From Ligustrum vulgare (lineage: Eukaryota; Streptophyta; Magnoliopsida; Lamiales; Oleaceae): 64,000 nucleotides of DNA. The notes under the pieces were generated by a model. It saw only the letters and a list, made by a program, of their open reading frames with translations, was not told the DNA's origin and ran no database searches. A program made the position numbers and the translations under genes. Of this stretch, positions 44,704 to 55,364 are shown one piece after another (within the stretch, counting starts at the first letter, position 1; each line of letters begins with the position of its first letter). The stretch spans positions 63,138,234-63,202,233 of the forward strand of contig OY743174.1 in assembly GCA_963555705.1 (NCBI GenBank), written 5' to 3'.

Positions 44704-44935
44704 TGTTGTAAAACTATTGAAATCATAACAACGATATAGAGAGAAAGAGATGGAGATGGAGAGAATAGAGAGGAGAGTTTTCTCATTCCATGGTGCAAGT
44801 TATGAAAATGAATATAGGCCCCTATGGATAATGGCACAATCGTAATATGTAAATTTTACAGGGGCATAATGGTAATATTTCATTCAAACCTAACATTTAC
44901 CTAACTCCTAATTTTTACTATATTTTGTAACACTT
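44704..44935 (-). mobile_element. 3' LTR of a Copia-like element (minus strand)
   Basis: On the minus strand the sequence reads CAAGGGGAAG|TGTTACAAAATATAG: a polypurine tract followed by an LTR start. The other end reads TGTTGTAAAACTATT on the plus strand, giving TG...CA termini about 232 bp apart. The LTR lies beside the repeat-rich 3' region described next. No matching 5' LTR was found in the window. Confidence 0.5.
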
Positions 44936-44971
44936 CCCCTTGAATGACATATTACTCGCTTGCTCAATGGT

Positions 44972-45680
44972 CTGCCTCGTTAAAATCTTGCTAAGAAAAT
45001 CCAATGGGATAAAATTTGAGCGAAGGAAAAAGAGTACAGCTGCTCCCCCTGATGTTGGCCATCATTAATCATTGAGTCTAATATCCGAAATGACATCAAT
45101 GATAAGTAGTACAAATCATGTACTGAAATCTGAAGTGCTTCAGTACTTCAGTACTGCTTCGTTAAAACCTTGTCAGGAAAATTCTGTGGGACAAAACCTG
45201 GACGAAGGAAAAAGAGTACAGCCGCTGCCTCGTTAAAACCTTGTCAGGAAAACCCTGTGGGACAAAACCTGGACGAAGGAAAAAGAGTACAACATGATTT
45301 TCCCCCTGAAGTGTGCAATCAAGTATTCATGAACCTTTTGAATAATGATATCATCTTTCGTCTGAAATATGTATATATGAAAATCTTCTTGTGTGTAGCC
45401 GATATCATAACATTCTTGAAAAGATGTGTATGATTTTCTTCATTTGTTGATATCATTCCAGTATAACAATGTGTTGCTGAATTATAGCTTGTTGATAGCT
45501 ATGATGATGCCTCAAAAACCTTGCTAGGAAAACCCTTTGAGACAAAACCTCAGCGAAGGGAAAAAAAGTACATTATTCTCATTAATTTTCATCAATACGC
45601 CTCAACTGTTGCCTCATTAAAAACCTTGCTAGGAAAACCCCGTGGGACAAAACATCAGCTAAGAGAAAAAGAGTGCAACG
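44972..45680 (-). repeat. Five dispersed copies of a 65-bp Copia 3'-region unit
   Basis: Copies begin near 44972, 45156, 45224, 45506 and 45608. Each runs TGCCTCGTTAAAACCTTG, AGGAAAACCCTGTGGGACAA, AACCT--ACGAAGGAAAAAGAGTAC on the plus strand. The second and third are directly adjacent. The short ORFs at 45170-45433 and 45521-45733 are translations of this repeat and are not genes. Confidence 0.75.
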
Positions 45681-45826
45681 CGTATTTATTCATTTTCATG
45701 GAATATCACAAGTATATTGGTGCAATCATATAATTTATGATGAGCTTTATATAAATTGTTCGTAACTCATAATGTCATAACATGCTATATTAAGCAATGT
45801 TGTACTAATTTATCGATTGCATCTTT

Positions 45827-46045
45827 CACTTCTGGTGAATAATCAAATCTAGAATTCACTTCTGGTGAATAATAAAATCTAGAATTCACTTCTGGTGTAT
45901 AATTAAACATATTCATTTTCATATTCACTTCTGGTGAATAATAAAATCTAGAATTCACTTCTGGTGAATAATTAAACATATTTATTCACTTCTAGTGAAT
46001 AATCAAATCTAGAATTCACTTCTAGTGAATAATCAATTTCTGGTG
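45827..46045. repeat. Tandem array, about 30-bp unit, 8 copies
   Basis: The unit TTCACTTCTGGTGAATAAT followed by AAAATCTAGAA recurs about eight times with small changes. Each unit holds the short palindrome TTCAC...GTGAA. It lies in the Copia-like region. The regular ORF on the minus strand (45785-45979) only reflects the repeat. Confidence 0.8.
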
Positions 46046-46049
46046 GATA

Positions 46050-47270
46050 ATATAATTTTGCATATTGAAAATCAATTTCATGCCCAAATATTCAAATATT
46101 AATAATAGTACACTCCAATTTCATTTTCAACATATTATATTATGAGGTCATTTGTATCATTCTATAGTGATACTAATCTGGGTATATTGAATCTTTCAAT
46201 GATTTACACATGTATGTTCTTGCACTTTATAAATTGCAATTTCTAATTTGCAGGAGCATAATCAATCATTGAAATAGATATCAATTTTGACATATAATCT
46301 ACAATCATTTTACTTGAAATCCCAACGTACCGCGATTAACTGGTACATCAAAGAATACTCTCAAAGTACCGAGATGAGAATCATACATTTTGATCTCACT
46401 CATTGGTATATCAAAGAGCTCAAGCTAGTGATTTAGACTATAGTCTATCCACCATATGTCATGCCAGTTCTATGAAAAATCTTGCGCGCAACGAGTCATC
46501 TTTTACGACTGTGAAATATTTTTCATTTGTATATATAATTACTGGCTTTACACATTTAAGCATTTGGACTTCAGGTCCTTGAACAATAATCCCTTCATTG
46601 GGATTATATACTTGGCCAAAGTATTATAATTTCATCAACCTCATTTTCATAAGAGGGTATGTAGTCGACTTATTTTATCGATTCCATCTCAATATAACAT
46701 AGAGAGATCTCTTTATATGTTCTATCAGGTACCTGAATATCTCATCATTTAACTATGTCCCTTTTACTCACTATGAGTATTTAGCCTCAAAGGGATCATT
46801 TCAATCATTCAAGAGATATTTATTTTTGGAATCGATAGTCATTATGCTTCAGACATAATTACGCTTCAGGCGTGTTTTCCCCATAATGTTCACAAATATT
46901 ATATTATATCAATCGGCTAAAATGTCATAACACATGTCATCCTTTTAGGGATATAATCTCAATCATATATCTAAGTGCGCTTTGGTGGATTGTATATTAA
47001 CCATTTATTCTATTAACCATTTATTAATTTACTAAACCCAAAGTGAACTCTCTCTCTCTCTCTCATCCATATATATTGAGGGGCGAAAAATATGGTAGAG
47101 GGGAGAGGCCCACTCTCGATCGGCCCTCAAGTTTTTTTGAACCATAATAATTGAAATTGAGAATTTTGAGTATCAAAATAGGCTAGTTAGATTCATAGAC
47201 CAAAACGACAAAATTAGTTTGTCCATACAAAAAAATCTGCTAATCTAAAGCTATTCAATTTGAAAATAAA
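46050..47270. other. Rest of Copia-like 3' region, then unassigned AT-rich DNA
   Basis: Up to about 47000 the sequence has scattered short repeats (ACTTGGTACATC/GGTATATCAAAG-type strings). A (CT)n microsatellite lies at about 47046-47064. No ORF. Confidence 0.35.
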
Positions 47271-47280
47271 CGTGAACATT

Positions 47281-48502
47281 GGGTTGATTACACAAAATAC
47301 TACACATGTTTACCAAAAATTTCAAATCTACCACTAACGTTTCAAAATGATTCAAACTATCACTTATGTTTAAAATTCTTACACCATATATCTACCACTC
47401 TCTAAACTTTCTAGCCTAGTTGGACGTTAAAAATAAAATTGATAAATATTAAAAAGTGAAAAATAAAAAATGAAAATTTGAAAAATGAAACAAAAAAATT
47501 TAGAATTGAAAATTCTTAACAAAAAATTCTTAATTTATATTTATATTTGTGTATTTAATATTTTCTTAGAACTTTTATGTGAATACACATATGTTCTTTA
47601 AAATTACCATTACAATTTATAAATTAATTTAGTCTCTGTTAGGCGGTTACATTATAATTTAATTTATAATTTACACAATTTTCAAATCATTTTTTAACTA
47701 CACACATTTTCTTTCTCTAATTTTAACCACACATTTTACCTATAAAACCCAAATAAATCAAAATAAATGGCAGTACCAAGCCACCAAACAAAGTCTTATA
47801 AAATACACCGTTTTTAGAACCAATATTTTACCACGCACATTTTCTCTCTCAACTTTTTAACAACAAATTTCACCTAAAAAATATAAATAAATGTGTGATT
47901 AAATTATAAATTGAATTATAATGTAACCGTCGAACAAATGCTAAATTGATTTATATGTTGTAATGATTGTGTTAAAGAACAAATGTGTATTTACATAAAA
48001 AAAAAATCTAAGAAACTATTAAATACACAAATAAAAATATAAATTAATAATTTTTTTGTCTGAATTTTCAATTCTAAAATTATACATATATATATATTTT
48101 TTATTTTTCACTATTTAAAATTTTTCAATTTTATTTTTATAATTTTATATATGTGTGCCCGTGCACGTTTAAAAAAGATTTTTTTTTTCTTTTTTGCGTT
48201 TTATTAATTTTAAATTTTTCTTGGATGTTTCAATTTTATTTTTCAGTAATAAAAAAAAAAAAAAACTATGTGTAACTCTTTTAAAAAAATCAATTTCAAT
48301 GCTTATGTGGCTCTAAGTTGCTAGAAGGTAAGGCCACATCATAGTCATGCCATTATTTAACATCCAACTATGTCAGAAAGTTAAGAAAATGATACATAGT
48401 GTAAAGATTTTAAATATAAGTGATAGTTTGCGTCATTTTGAAATGTTTGTGGTATATTTAAATTTTTTTATAAATATGGGAGGTATTTTGTATAATTAAC
48501 CC
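47281..48502. mobile_element. Mutator-type foldback element (long TIRs), 1.22 kb, 9-bp TSD
   Basis: The whole element is an inverted repeat. The left arm starts GGGTTGATTACACAAAATAC and the right arm, reverse-complemented, starts GGGTTAATTATACAAAATAC. The arms match through 'ACAT-TTTA-CAAAAA', 'CATTTCAAAATGA-GCAAACTATCAC' and 'GACGGTTACATTATAATT' to a centre near 47800. The flanking 9-mers GTGAACATT (47272-47280) and ACGAACATT (48503-48511) differ by two transitions, a decayed 9-bp duplication as made by MULEs. No coding sequence. Confidence 0.78.
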
Positions 48503-49270
48503 ACGAACATTAGATGGACTTCAGAAAGACAAACAAATGGGGAAATTACACAAAATACCCTAAAAAATTAATTAATTTGATTTATACCCTATAAACTAAT
48601 TCAAACGTAAAACACCGTATTTAATACTTCCTAAACCTACAAAAACCCCTAAATCTAACCACCACCATCTGCCTACCACAAATTATCAAACCTTCTTTGG
48701 ATTCACTCATCACTACCAACACCACACTTTGGAACAGAAAACTTGACTGGGCTTATCACTATATACTCAATCAAGTCTTTGTCACTGTTTGAATGGTGTC
48801 GCACGTCGGGGCATCGGAGTTGTAGCTACCCATGTCCCCTAAAGATGTTTCTGCAATTTGCTGTTATAGAAGATGTCTTCATCTCCTCCTGCGACTCCTC
48901 CTTTTAAATCCTTGAATTACCTCTTAAACCTAAACCCAAATAGTGTTTTTACTACTACTTCAATCATTCTTAGTGTCGGTAGTGGTGGAAACCTAACTCT
49001 ATTTGCTGCTCAGCTTCCTCATTTTCCTAGAAGCACCACACAACTCCCCGAAATTCGATGATGAAGTGGAGTTGCCATTGTTTCCCTTACCAATTTTTTG
49101 AACTTTTTCTCTTATACTTTCTCGTGATAAAAGAAGAAATGGAAGTGGGAAAATATTCTCATAGTCAGCAATTTATAATAATCCCAAATGTCAATAGTTA
49201 TTAGGAAACTAAAATAACACATTGATGTGGTGTTGTCAAGTTTATTTATGTTGTCCATGTAGTTATTTCA

Positions 49271-49560
49271 ATGAGCGACGAGAATCTGGAACTAAAGTTA
49301 AATCTTTTCAAAGCTTTTTACAGATTTGGGATTTTCAGAAGATGGGATTTAATAATGTTCAGGAAGGCCCCTGAGGTGTTTGCTATATCGAAGAGGAAGC
49401 TGAAGAAGGAACGGAGGTTCTACTTGAAACAGGGAAGTATGATACTATTATGTATTGTTTATAGTCCCACACCATTTATTTGCAGTGTTGAAAAGAAACT
49501 TAAGCCTAGGATGCAAGTTTTGACGATTTTGGAGAGTAGAAGTTTGATTGAAAAGTAGTC
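49271..49560 (+). pseudogene. mTERF-family protein fragment (C-terminal part)
   Basis: The frame contains MFRKAPEVFAISKRKLKK..., then VYSPTPFICSVEKKLKPRMQ followed by VLTILESRSLIEK. These match the last mTERF repeats of plant mitochondrial/chloroplast transcription termination factors (FRK-P-VF--SE-K---, P--L--SLEKR--PR--V---L-SKGL). Just upstream another frame reads DLGFSEDGI, the start of the same repeat, so there is a frameshift at about 49335. N-terminal repeats are missing. It is a captured or degenerate fragment, not a functional gene. Confidence 0.65.
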
Positions 49561-49724
49561 TAGGAGTTTGTTTCTCTTGTTTTATTTTCCTATTTGGATC
49601 TTTTTTCAACTGTGTATAATTGCAATATTATAGGCTTCGTATGTAAAATTGTTTCTTCTATAGAGAAGTATGAGATAATGGAATCTAATTTAATGCTTTA
49701 GTGACTCTATTGATCTAAAGACTT

Positions 49725-51480
49725 CAAGTAGCAAAAAGTGATAAATCGTCACTTTTTTAACTAAAAAGTGATATCGTGTCACTTTTTAATTAAAAGAGAA
49801 TGTGATAAGAAGTGACATTTTATCACTTTTTTAAAAAAATGGTATTATGTAATTTATCTATTAGTGTTTGTGAATTTGTGTAATTTGTTAATCAAATATG
49901 GATATTACAAAATTTGAAAAAATGACATTTAAGTTAAAAAAGTGACACCATGTCACTTTTTAGTTAAAAGAAAAAGTGACATTGTATTTTTGTACGAAAA
50001 AAGGAGAATGTGTAATATATCAACTAGTGTTCGTGCACTTGTGTAATTTATTAGTCGATGATGAATATTGTAAAAATTGAAAAATTAACATTCAAGTAGA
50101 AAAATGTGACAAAAAGTGACATAGTGTCACATTTTAGTTCATAGAAAACGTGATAAAAAATTGTCAGTATTTCAAAGAAAAAGTGACAAAAGTGACACAA
50201 TGCCATTTTTTTTTAGATTGTGTAATGAATATTGCAAAAATTGAAAAAATGACACTCAAGTAGAAAAAAGTGATAAAGTGTAACTTTTTAGTTCAAAGAA
50301 AAAATGATAAAAGTGGCATTGTGTCACTTTTTTTAAAAAAAGTGAGAAAATTATTAAAAATGTGACAAAAGTTTTAAAAAAATGAAGCACTTTATGTCAC
50401 TTTTTAGTTAAAGGAAAACATGATAAAAAGTGGCACTCTATGTCACTTTTTTAGTAGAAGGATTTTTTTATTTTTTTTTTAAAAAAGAGGAATTTTGTCA
50501 CATTTCTTTTTAAAAAGTGACATTGTATCACATTTTAGTTAAGAAAATGGCATTTTGTCACTTTTTTATTAAAAAAAGTGATAAAATGATTAAAAAAAAG
50601 TGACATTGTGTATTGTGTCACTTTTTTATTAAAAAATGATAAAGTGATAAAAAAAATGGCACTCTATGTCACCTTTATAGTAGAATTATTTTTTATTTAT
50701 TTATTTATTTTTAAAAAAGTGGTATTTTGTCAAAAAAGAAATTTTAAAAAGGTGGCATTGTTTCACATTTTAGTTAGTTTTGTCACTTTTTCTTAAAAAA
50801 GAAAAAGTGGCATTGTCACCTTTTTATTATAAAAAGTGATAAATGATAAAAAAAAAAGTGACATTGTTTATTGTGTCACTTTTTTATTAAAAAATGATAA
50901 TGTGTCTTGTGTCACTTTTTAAAAAAAAAATTGAAAAATTGACATTCAAGTAGCAAAAAGTAACAAAACATCACTTTGTTTTACTAAAAAGTGACACCAT
51001 ATCACTTTTTAATTAAAAGAGAGGGCGAGTTAAAACAAAAGGTGATAAGGAAAAAAAATGGTGTAATGTATCTATTAATGTTTGTGGACTTGTGTAATTT
51101 GTTAATCAATGATGAATATTGACAAAAAATGAAATTGACATTCAAATAGAAAATTGTCATTTTTTAGTTAAAAAAAGTGATAAAAAGTGACATTATATTA
51201 CCTTTTTTTTAAAGGGACAATTATTCAGATATTTTGAATAAAATTAACAAGTCGTGAATTTATTCTAAGATTTTAATTTATATTTGATTGATAAAGTAAC
51301 GTACATATCAATTTTTTTAAAATTGTGACATTGTGTCACTTTTTTTTTAAAAACAATGTCACAATTTTAAAAAATGACAAAATTATTTAAAAAGTGACAA
51401 AAACATTAAAAAAAGTAGCTTTTTTTAAAAACAATGTCACAATTTTAAAAAATGACAAAATTATTTAAAAAGTGACAAAA
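49725..51480. repeat. Long degenerate array of AAAAAGTGACA / TGTCACTTTTT
   Basis: The 10-mers GTCACTTTTT and AAAAAGTGAC occur dozens of times in both orientations over about 1.75 kb, often as palindromes (AAAAAGTGACA-n-TGTCACTTTTT), with poly-A/T between them. A 100-bp exact-looking duplication lies near 51345-51500 (AACAATGTCACAATTTTAAA repeated). It lies inside the Pack-MULE candidate. The 62-aa frame at 50608-50796 is repeat-derived. Confidence 0.75.
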
Positions 51481-51685
51481 ACATTAAAAAAAGTAGCACC
51501 TAAAATTTTAAAAGTATTTTTACTTCCTAAAAATTTTCAAAGTGTATTTTTGTAAATGGTCCAAAAATAAGGGTATTTGTGTTAATATCCTAAAACAAAT
51601 TGCTTATCTATACGAAAAATGGTAGAGATGACTTGGACATCTTAAATTGGTCACTACTTGTCCCTATCTCTTCAAACTCATCAAT

Positions 51686-51880
51686 AAGCCTCTGTTTGGC
51701 AAAAAGAAAAAAAAACATATTTTTAAACAACACAATTCCCCAAATTATTTTTTAACCACATATATTTTCTCTCTCCACTTTTCAACCACACATCTTACCT
51801 AGAAAATATAAAAAAAAAAAGCATGTTTTTAAACATCAAAATTTTAACATTCTTCTTCTCAATATACATAAGCATGGTAC
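51686..51880. mobile_element. Decayed 'tttggcaaa' MITE
   Basis: The left end GCCTCTGTTTGGCAAAAAG is clear and the interior has 'TTTTTAACCACATATATTTTC' as in related copies. The right end is too decayed to fix. Confidence 0.4.
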
Positions 51881-52344
51881 TAGACAAAATCATTTTCTAT
51901 TTTATTTCGCAACCTCGTCTTAATGACACTTATAGCTGGAGATGTATATTTTGTAATTACTGTTGAAACTGAAAGAGTTAAGACAAGACGAATTAATCTA
52001 TCAATAAGATAATAACTCACTGATTCTCTTGTCAATGCTGGCACATCGCAAACGTCGGCAAGTGTTGTCAAAATTTTAGCTTATGTTTGATGTTATTTAA
52101 AAATGGTTTATTTGAAATGAATAGTAATTTTTAGAAGAATGTATGGTTAAAAAGTAGAAATTTTTTTTTTTGTCTATGTGTAATATTATTTTATTAATAA
52201 ATGTATAGTTGAAAAGAAGAGAGAGAAAAATGTGTAAAAAACTTAAAGGGGCTCAAACATGGGTTTAAATTGAGAGTTACGCTAAACGAATTCATTGGAA
52301 TAAATTGAAAATTGAATAATGAGCCCTCTAGTATTTCTAGTTAA

Positions 52345-52506
52345 GGCCAATTTTGGAACTAATTAAAACATATATTTTAATCTAAATCAAATTCAACATT
52401 CAATCTCAACTCCATATTTCATGGGACCCACAACTTTTCAAACACATCTCATAATTTTTTATTAAAATCTACTAAAAATTTGAATTTAATTCCCACCGAA
52501 GAGGGG
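52345..52506. mobile_element. PIF-like MITE, inverted copy
   Basis: The interior (CATGGGACCCACAACTTTTC, CACATCTCATAATTTTTTAT) is the reverse complement of the family core. The right end CCCACCGAAGAGGGG and a weaker left end GGCCAATTTTGG are flanked by TTAA on both sides. Confidence 0.6.
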
Positions 52507-52679
52507 TTAAGTCTAAGACTTTTGTATTATTGGTCCTTAGACTTTAAGTTATTGAGTTAATATTTGTCAATTGAAAAGAATTAAAAAATTTAAAAATTTC
52601 ACAGGGTCAAACGAAAAATGTTGTCAAAGCTTAAAAATACACTACAAATTGACTATGAGTAACGGACTAGTGAAACATG

Positions 52680-53130
52680 TTGGGGGCGATCACCACACCA
52701 CCCCCCTCTAGGCCTATCTCTACTTGCATCAACTCCCTGCGCAAGGAATATAGACAGAATAAGCATTAGTTCTTCCTGAGATGGAGGATGATAGTATACC
52801 TAGCAAGTAGCAAGAAATATAGACACAATAAAGCATCTTTGCAATGTACCGAAAATACAGTCGAGCAGGTATATGATGAAGTTGTCAGGGATGTGACAAA
52901 GGCAATATTTGACATCTCATCATTTTTTAGCAAATTCACACCGATGATACAATTTGTTACCTATCTAAAGCTTTTTTGGTAGAATCAATCCTCTGGTTTG
53001 CTTATGTTGTCCCTTCATGTGCAAATGAATTGAAAGAGAAGTTGATGCATCTATTCAAGATCTTCCCGAGGTGATAGACGATTTTGAGGCCATGGCATTG
53101 CAACGCCGTGCATGTGTCTACTCCGACAAT
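52680..53130 (+). pseudogene. Unassigned coding-like fragment
   Basis: GTTGGGGGCGATC at 52680 resembles the inside of the hAT-like end near 21472. Downstream, frames at 52830-52982 (EQVYDEVVRDVTKAIFDISS...) and, after shifts, 53035-53130 (DLPEVIDDFEAMALQRRACV) have coding character: regular amphipathic pattern and no low complexity. I do not recognise the protein. Probably a gene fragment trapped in a transposon. Confidence 0.25.
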
Positions 53131-53329
53131 TGATTGGTTATGTTTTTCAACAACGACAGTTATCTAGGGCAAATGATTCATTGGGAATACAATTTCATTT
53201 CTCAATAATTTTAACACAATTGGTTGGTTTTTTTCCTTGGTTGAGGTAGTTGTGTTGGTGGTGTTGAGACAATAGCGCTACTATTGAGACCACGGAGTGA
53301 TGGTGGTGGTGTAACAGTAATTAATTATA

Positions 53330-54525
53330 AATTACGAATTATACAATGTTTTATGAATTCAATAGTTACAATTGTAATTAATTACAAAATTGAATAAAGT
53401 TACAATTGTAATTAAGAAGAATGTAACTAATTCAATTAATTTTAGTCAAAAAATGTCATGTATTATAAACTCATTTAATTGTAATTAATTAAGAAATTGA
53501 AATAAAGTTTCAATTGTGATTAACTGTAAAATTCAAATAAAGTTACAATTGTAGTTAATTACAAAAATAAGTAAAAGTCCTAAAGCAAGTCTATCAAAAT
53601 TGTATTAACTATAATTCATTACAGAATGTAATTAAGTTGCAATTATAATTAATTACAAATTATAATTCATTATAGAATGTAATTAATTTGCATCTAATTA
53701 TAATTTGTAACTACTTTAGGCTCTGTTCGGCAAAAAAATGTTTATGAATTTTGTTTATAAACGGTCACATGACAACGTCTCATTAGTCAATTTCTTTGAA
53801 AAGTCAACAATTTTCGCTGGTTAAAGATTCCTGCCTACAATTTTTTTTACTTCTTGAAAAAATGAACAAGAAAATTATTGAAATGTCGATATTTATAATT
53901 AATATTTATAAACAATCGTTTATAAACAGTTTATCAAACAAAGGCCTAATTAATTTTAAAAGAAAAAAAAAATCGAGTGACTTGTATTATACATTGAAAC
54001 TGTAATTAAGTTACAATTTATAACTAATTTAATTAATTCAGCAATTAAATCTGTCATATATTTGCAAATTCATCAGTAACAATTGTAATTAATTACAAAA
54101 TTAAAATTAGTTCACCATTGTAATTAGTTGCAAACTGTAATTCATTACAGAATGTAATTAAGTTGCAATTATAAGTAAGGAAATTTGTAATTAATTACTA
54201 TTTGTAACTATTTTTCTTAATTTTAAAAGAAAATGAAATCTCGAACAATCTGTAATAAATAATAATTAATTAGTTACAATTGTCATTAATTACAAAACTA
54301 AGTTTAAGTTACGACTGTAATGCAATTATGTTATTTGTAATTAATTATAATTTATAACTAATTCAATTAATTTCAACAATTATATTTGCCATGTTTTGCA
54401 AATTCATTAGTGGCAATTGTGATTTGTTGTAAAATTGAAATGAAGTTACAGTTGTAATTAATTACAAACCGCAATTCACTACAAAATGTAATTAAATTGC
54501 AATTGTAATTAATTACAATTTGTAA
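53330..54525. repeat. Array of AATTGTAATTAATTACAA palindromes
   Basis: The palindromic word TTGTAATTAATTACAA and its halves (ACAATTGTAATTAATTACAA, GTTGCAATTATAATTAATTA) recur some 20 or more times over 1.2 kb, interrupted by the MITE at 53719-53946. The spacing is irregular, mostly 25-60 bp. No coding sequence. Confidence 0.7.
53719..53946. mobile_element. MITE (TTTATAAAC family), 228 bp
   Basis: The left end GGCTCTGTTCGGCAAA and right end TTTATCAAACAAAGGCC are inverted repeats, with TTTATAAAC-GT subterminal repeats on both sides, flanked by TTA and TAA. Related to the foldback at 29803-30001. Confidence 0.7.
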
Positions 54526-55337
54526 TTCTTTTTAGCCCTAGACCTTCCAAACACCCAATAGACTTGCACGTTCGAACACCCGATATTTATGAACTTGGTG
54601 AACTCTCATCTTCAGTCGTCGAATTTTAAACTTTATCTCTATTTTCTCTCTCCATCTTCAACCTTATCTTCCTTAGCAAACGGAATAGCAATTTGCAAAC
54701 CCTTTAATTTCTCAAATTCAATCTTGTAAATCCATCACCAAGCTTCTGAATTGAGACAAAGAAACAGTTCACGCAAAACACCCAGCTTTAATTGAACCAT
54801 ATTTGAGTCAAAATGGGGAATAAGTGTAGTATCTAGGTAGAGGAAAGTGATTCAATCACCCAAATCCAACAATAATTCTAGATTACCAAGACTCGGTCGT
54901 TCCAAATCAGTATAAACAACATATCGCAATTTTCAACGAATTTTCTAAAACCCAACAGACCAGATCTAGATCTATTAATGTCAAAATGATGTTGAATAGA
55001 GGTAGATAATGAAGCATTAATTACCCATATTGAAAATCAAGTAACAGATTGAGATCATCAGCGAAGAGCAATCAAACATATCGAGCACCAATAAGATTTT
55101 CACTCACTAGCAAGAGCATCTCTAACTACTTCTGCATTTGCGAATTTCTTGGTTGTTTCTTAATTTACTAGATTTTGAGAATATGTTTTATATTGTTAAA
55201 ATATCGTTTAAAATACCTGATTTTTTAAAAACACACCTTTAAATTTTTTATTTGTGTATTTACTAATCTTATTCGTCTCTCTGATCCATGTATGGGGAAG
55301 GTCTCAAGGCCCAATAGTTTCCATACATTTCTTGATA
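54526..55337. other. Intergenic, nothing recognised
   Basis: Moderately AT-rich unique-looking sequence with a CT-rich patch at 54640-54680. No frame, terminal repeat or RNA motif that I can support. Confidence 0.35.
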
Positions 55338-55364
55338 CTAGTGATAAGAACGTGCGTTGCACGT
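55338..55364 (-). mobile_element. Helitron 3' terminus, reverse strand
   Basis: On the minus strand the hairpin ACGTGCAACGCACGT (55364-55350) is followed by TCTTATCACTAG, ending at 55338 with T as the next base. This is the same structure as at 15822-15849, with compensating loop and stem changes. The element body extends to the right; its 5' TC end was not identified. Confidence 0.62.

Larger units (their letters stand above)
44936..47000 (-). mobile_element. Copia-like 3' non-coding region, truncated
   Basis: On the minus strand this contains the 'TTTTGTCCCAC-GGGTTTTCCT--CAAGGTTTT-ACGAGGCA' block known from the 3' region of many plant Copia elements, five times, plus a second tandem array. 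No gag or pol frame is present, so the element is truncated on its 5' side. It could be a non-autonomous derivative. Confidence 0.5.
48539..51591. mobile_element. Candidate Pack-MULE, 3.05 kb, carrying an mTERF fragment
   Basis: The left end GGGGAAATTACACAAAATAC and the right end (AGGATATTAACACAAATACC on the other strand) are similar terminal repeats of the same type as the neighbouring MULE. The flanks CAAACAAAT (48530-48538) and AAAACAAAT (51592-51600) match at 8 of 9 positions. Inside are a gene-like 5' segment with an anonymous 62-aa ORF (48873-49061), an mTERF-like fragment (49271-49560) and a 1.8-kb repeat array. No transposase is present. Confidence 0.6.

Noticed and set aside
45827..46045. 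CRISPR-like regular repeat array
   Set aside because: Units are directly adjacent without unique spacers, in a plant retrotransposon region.
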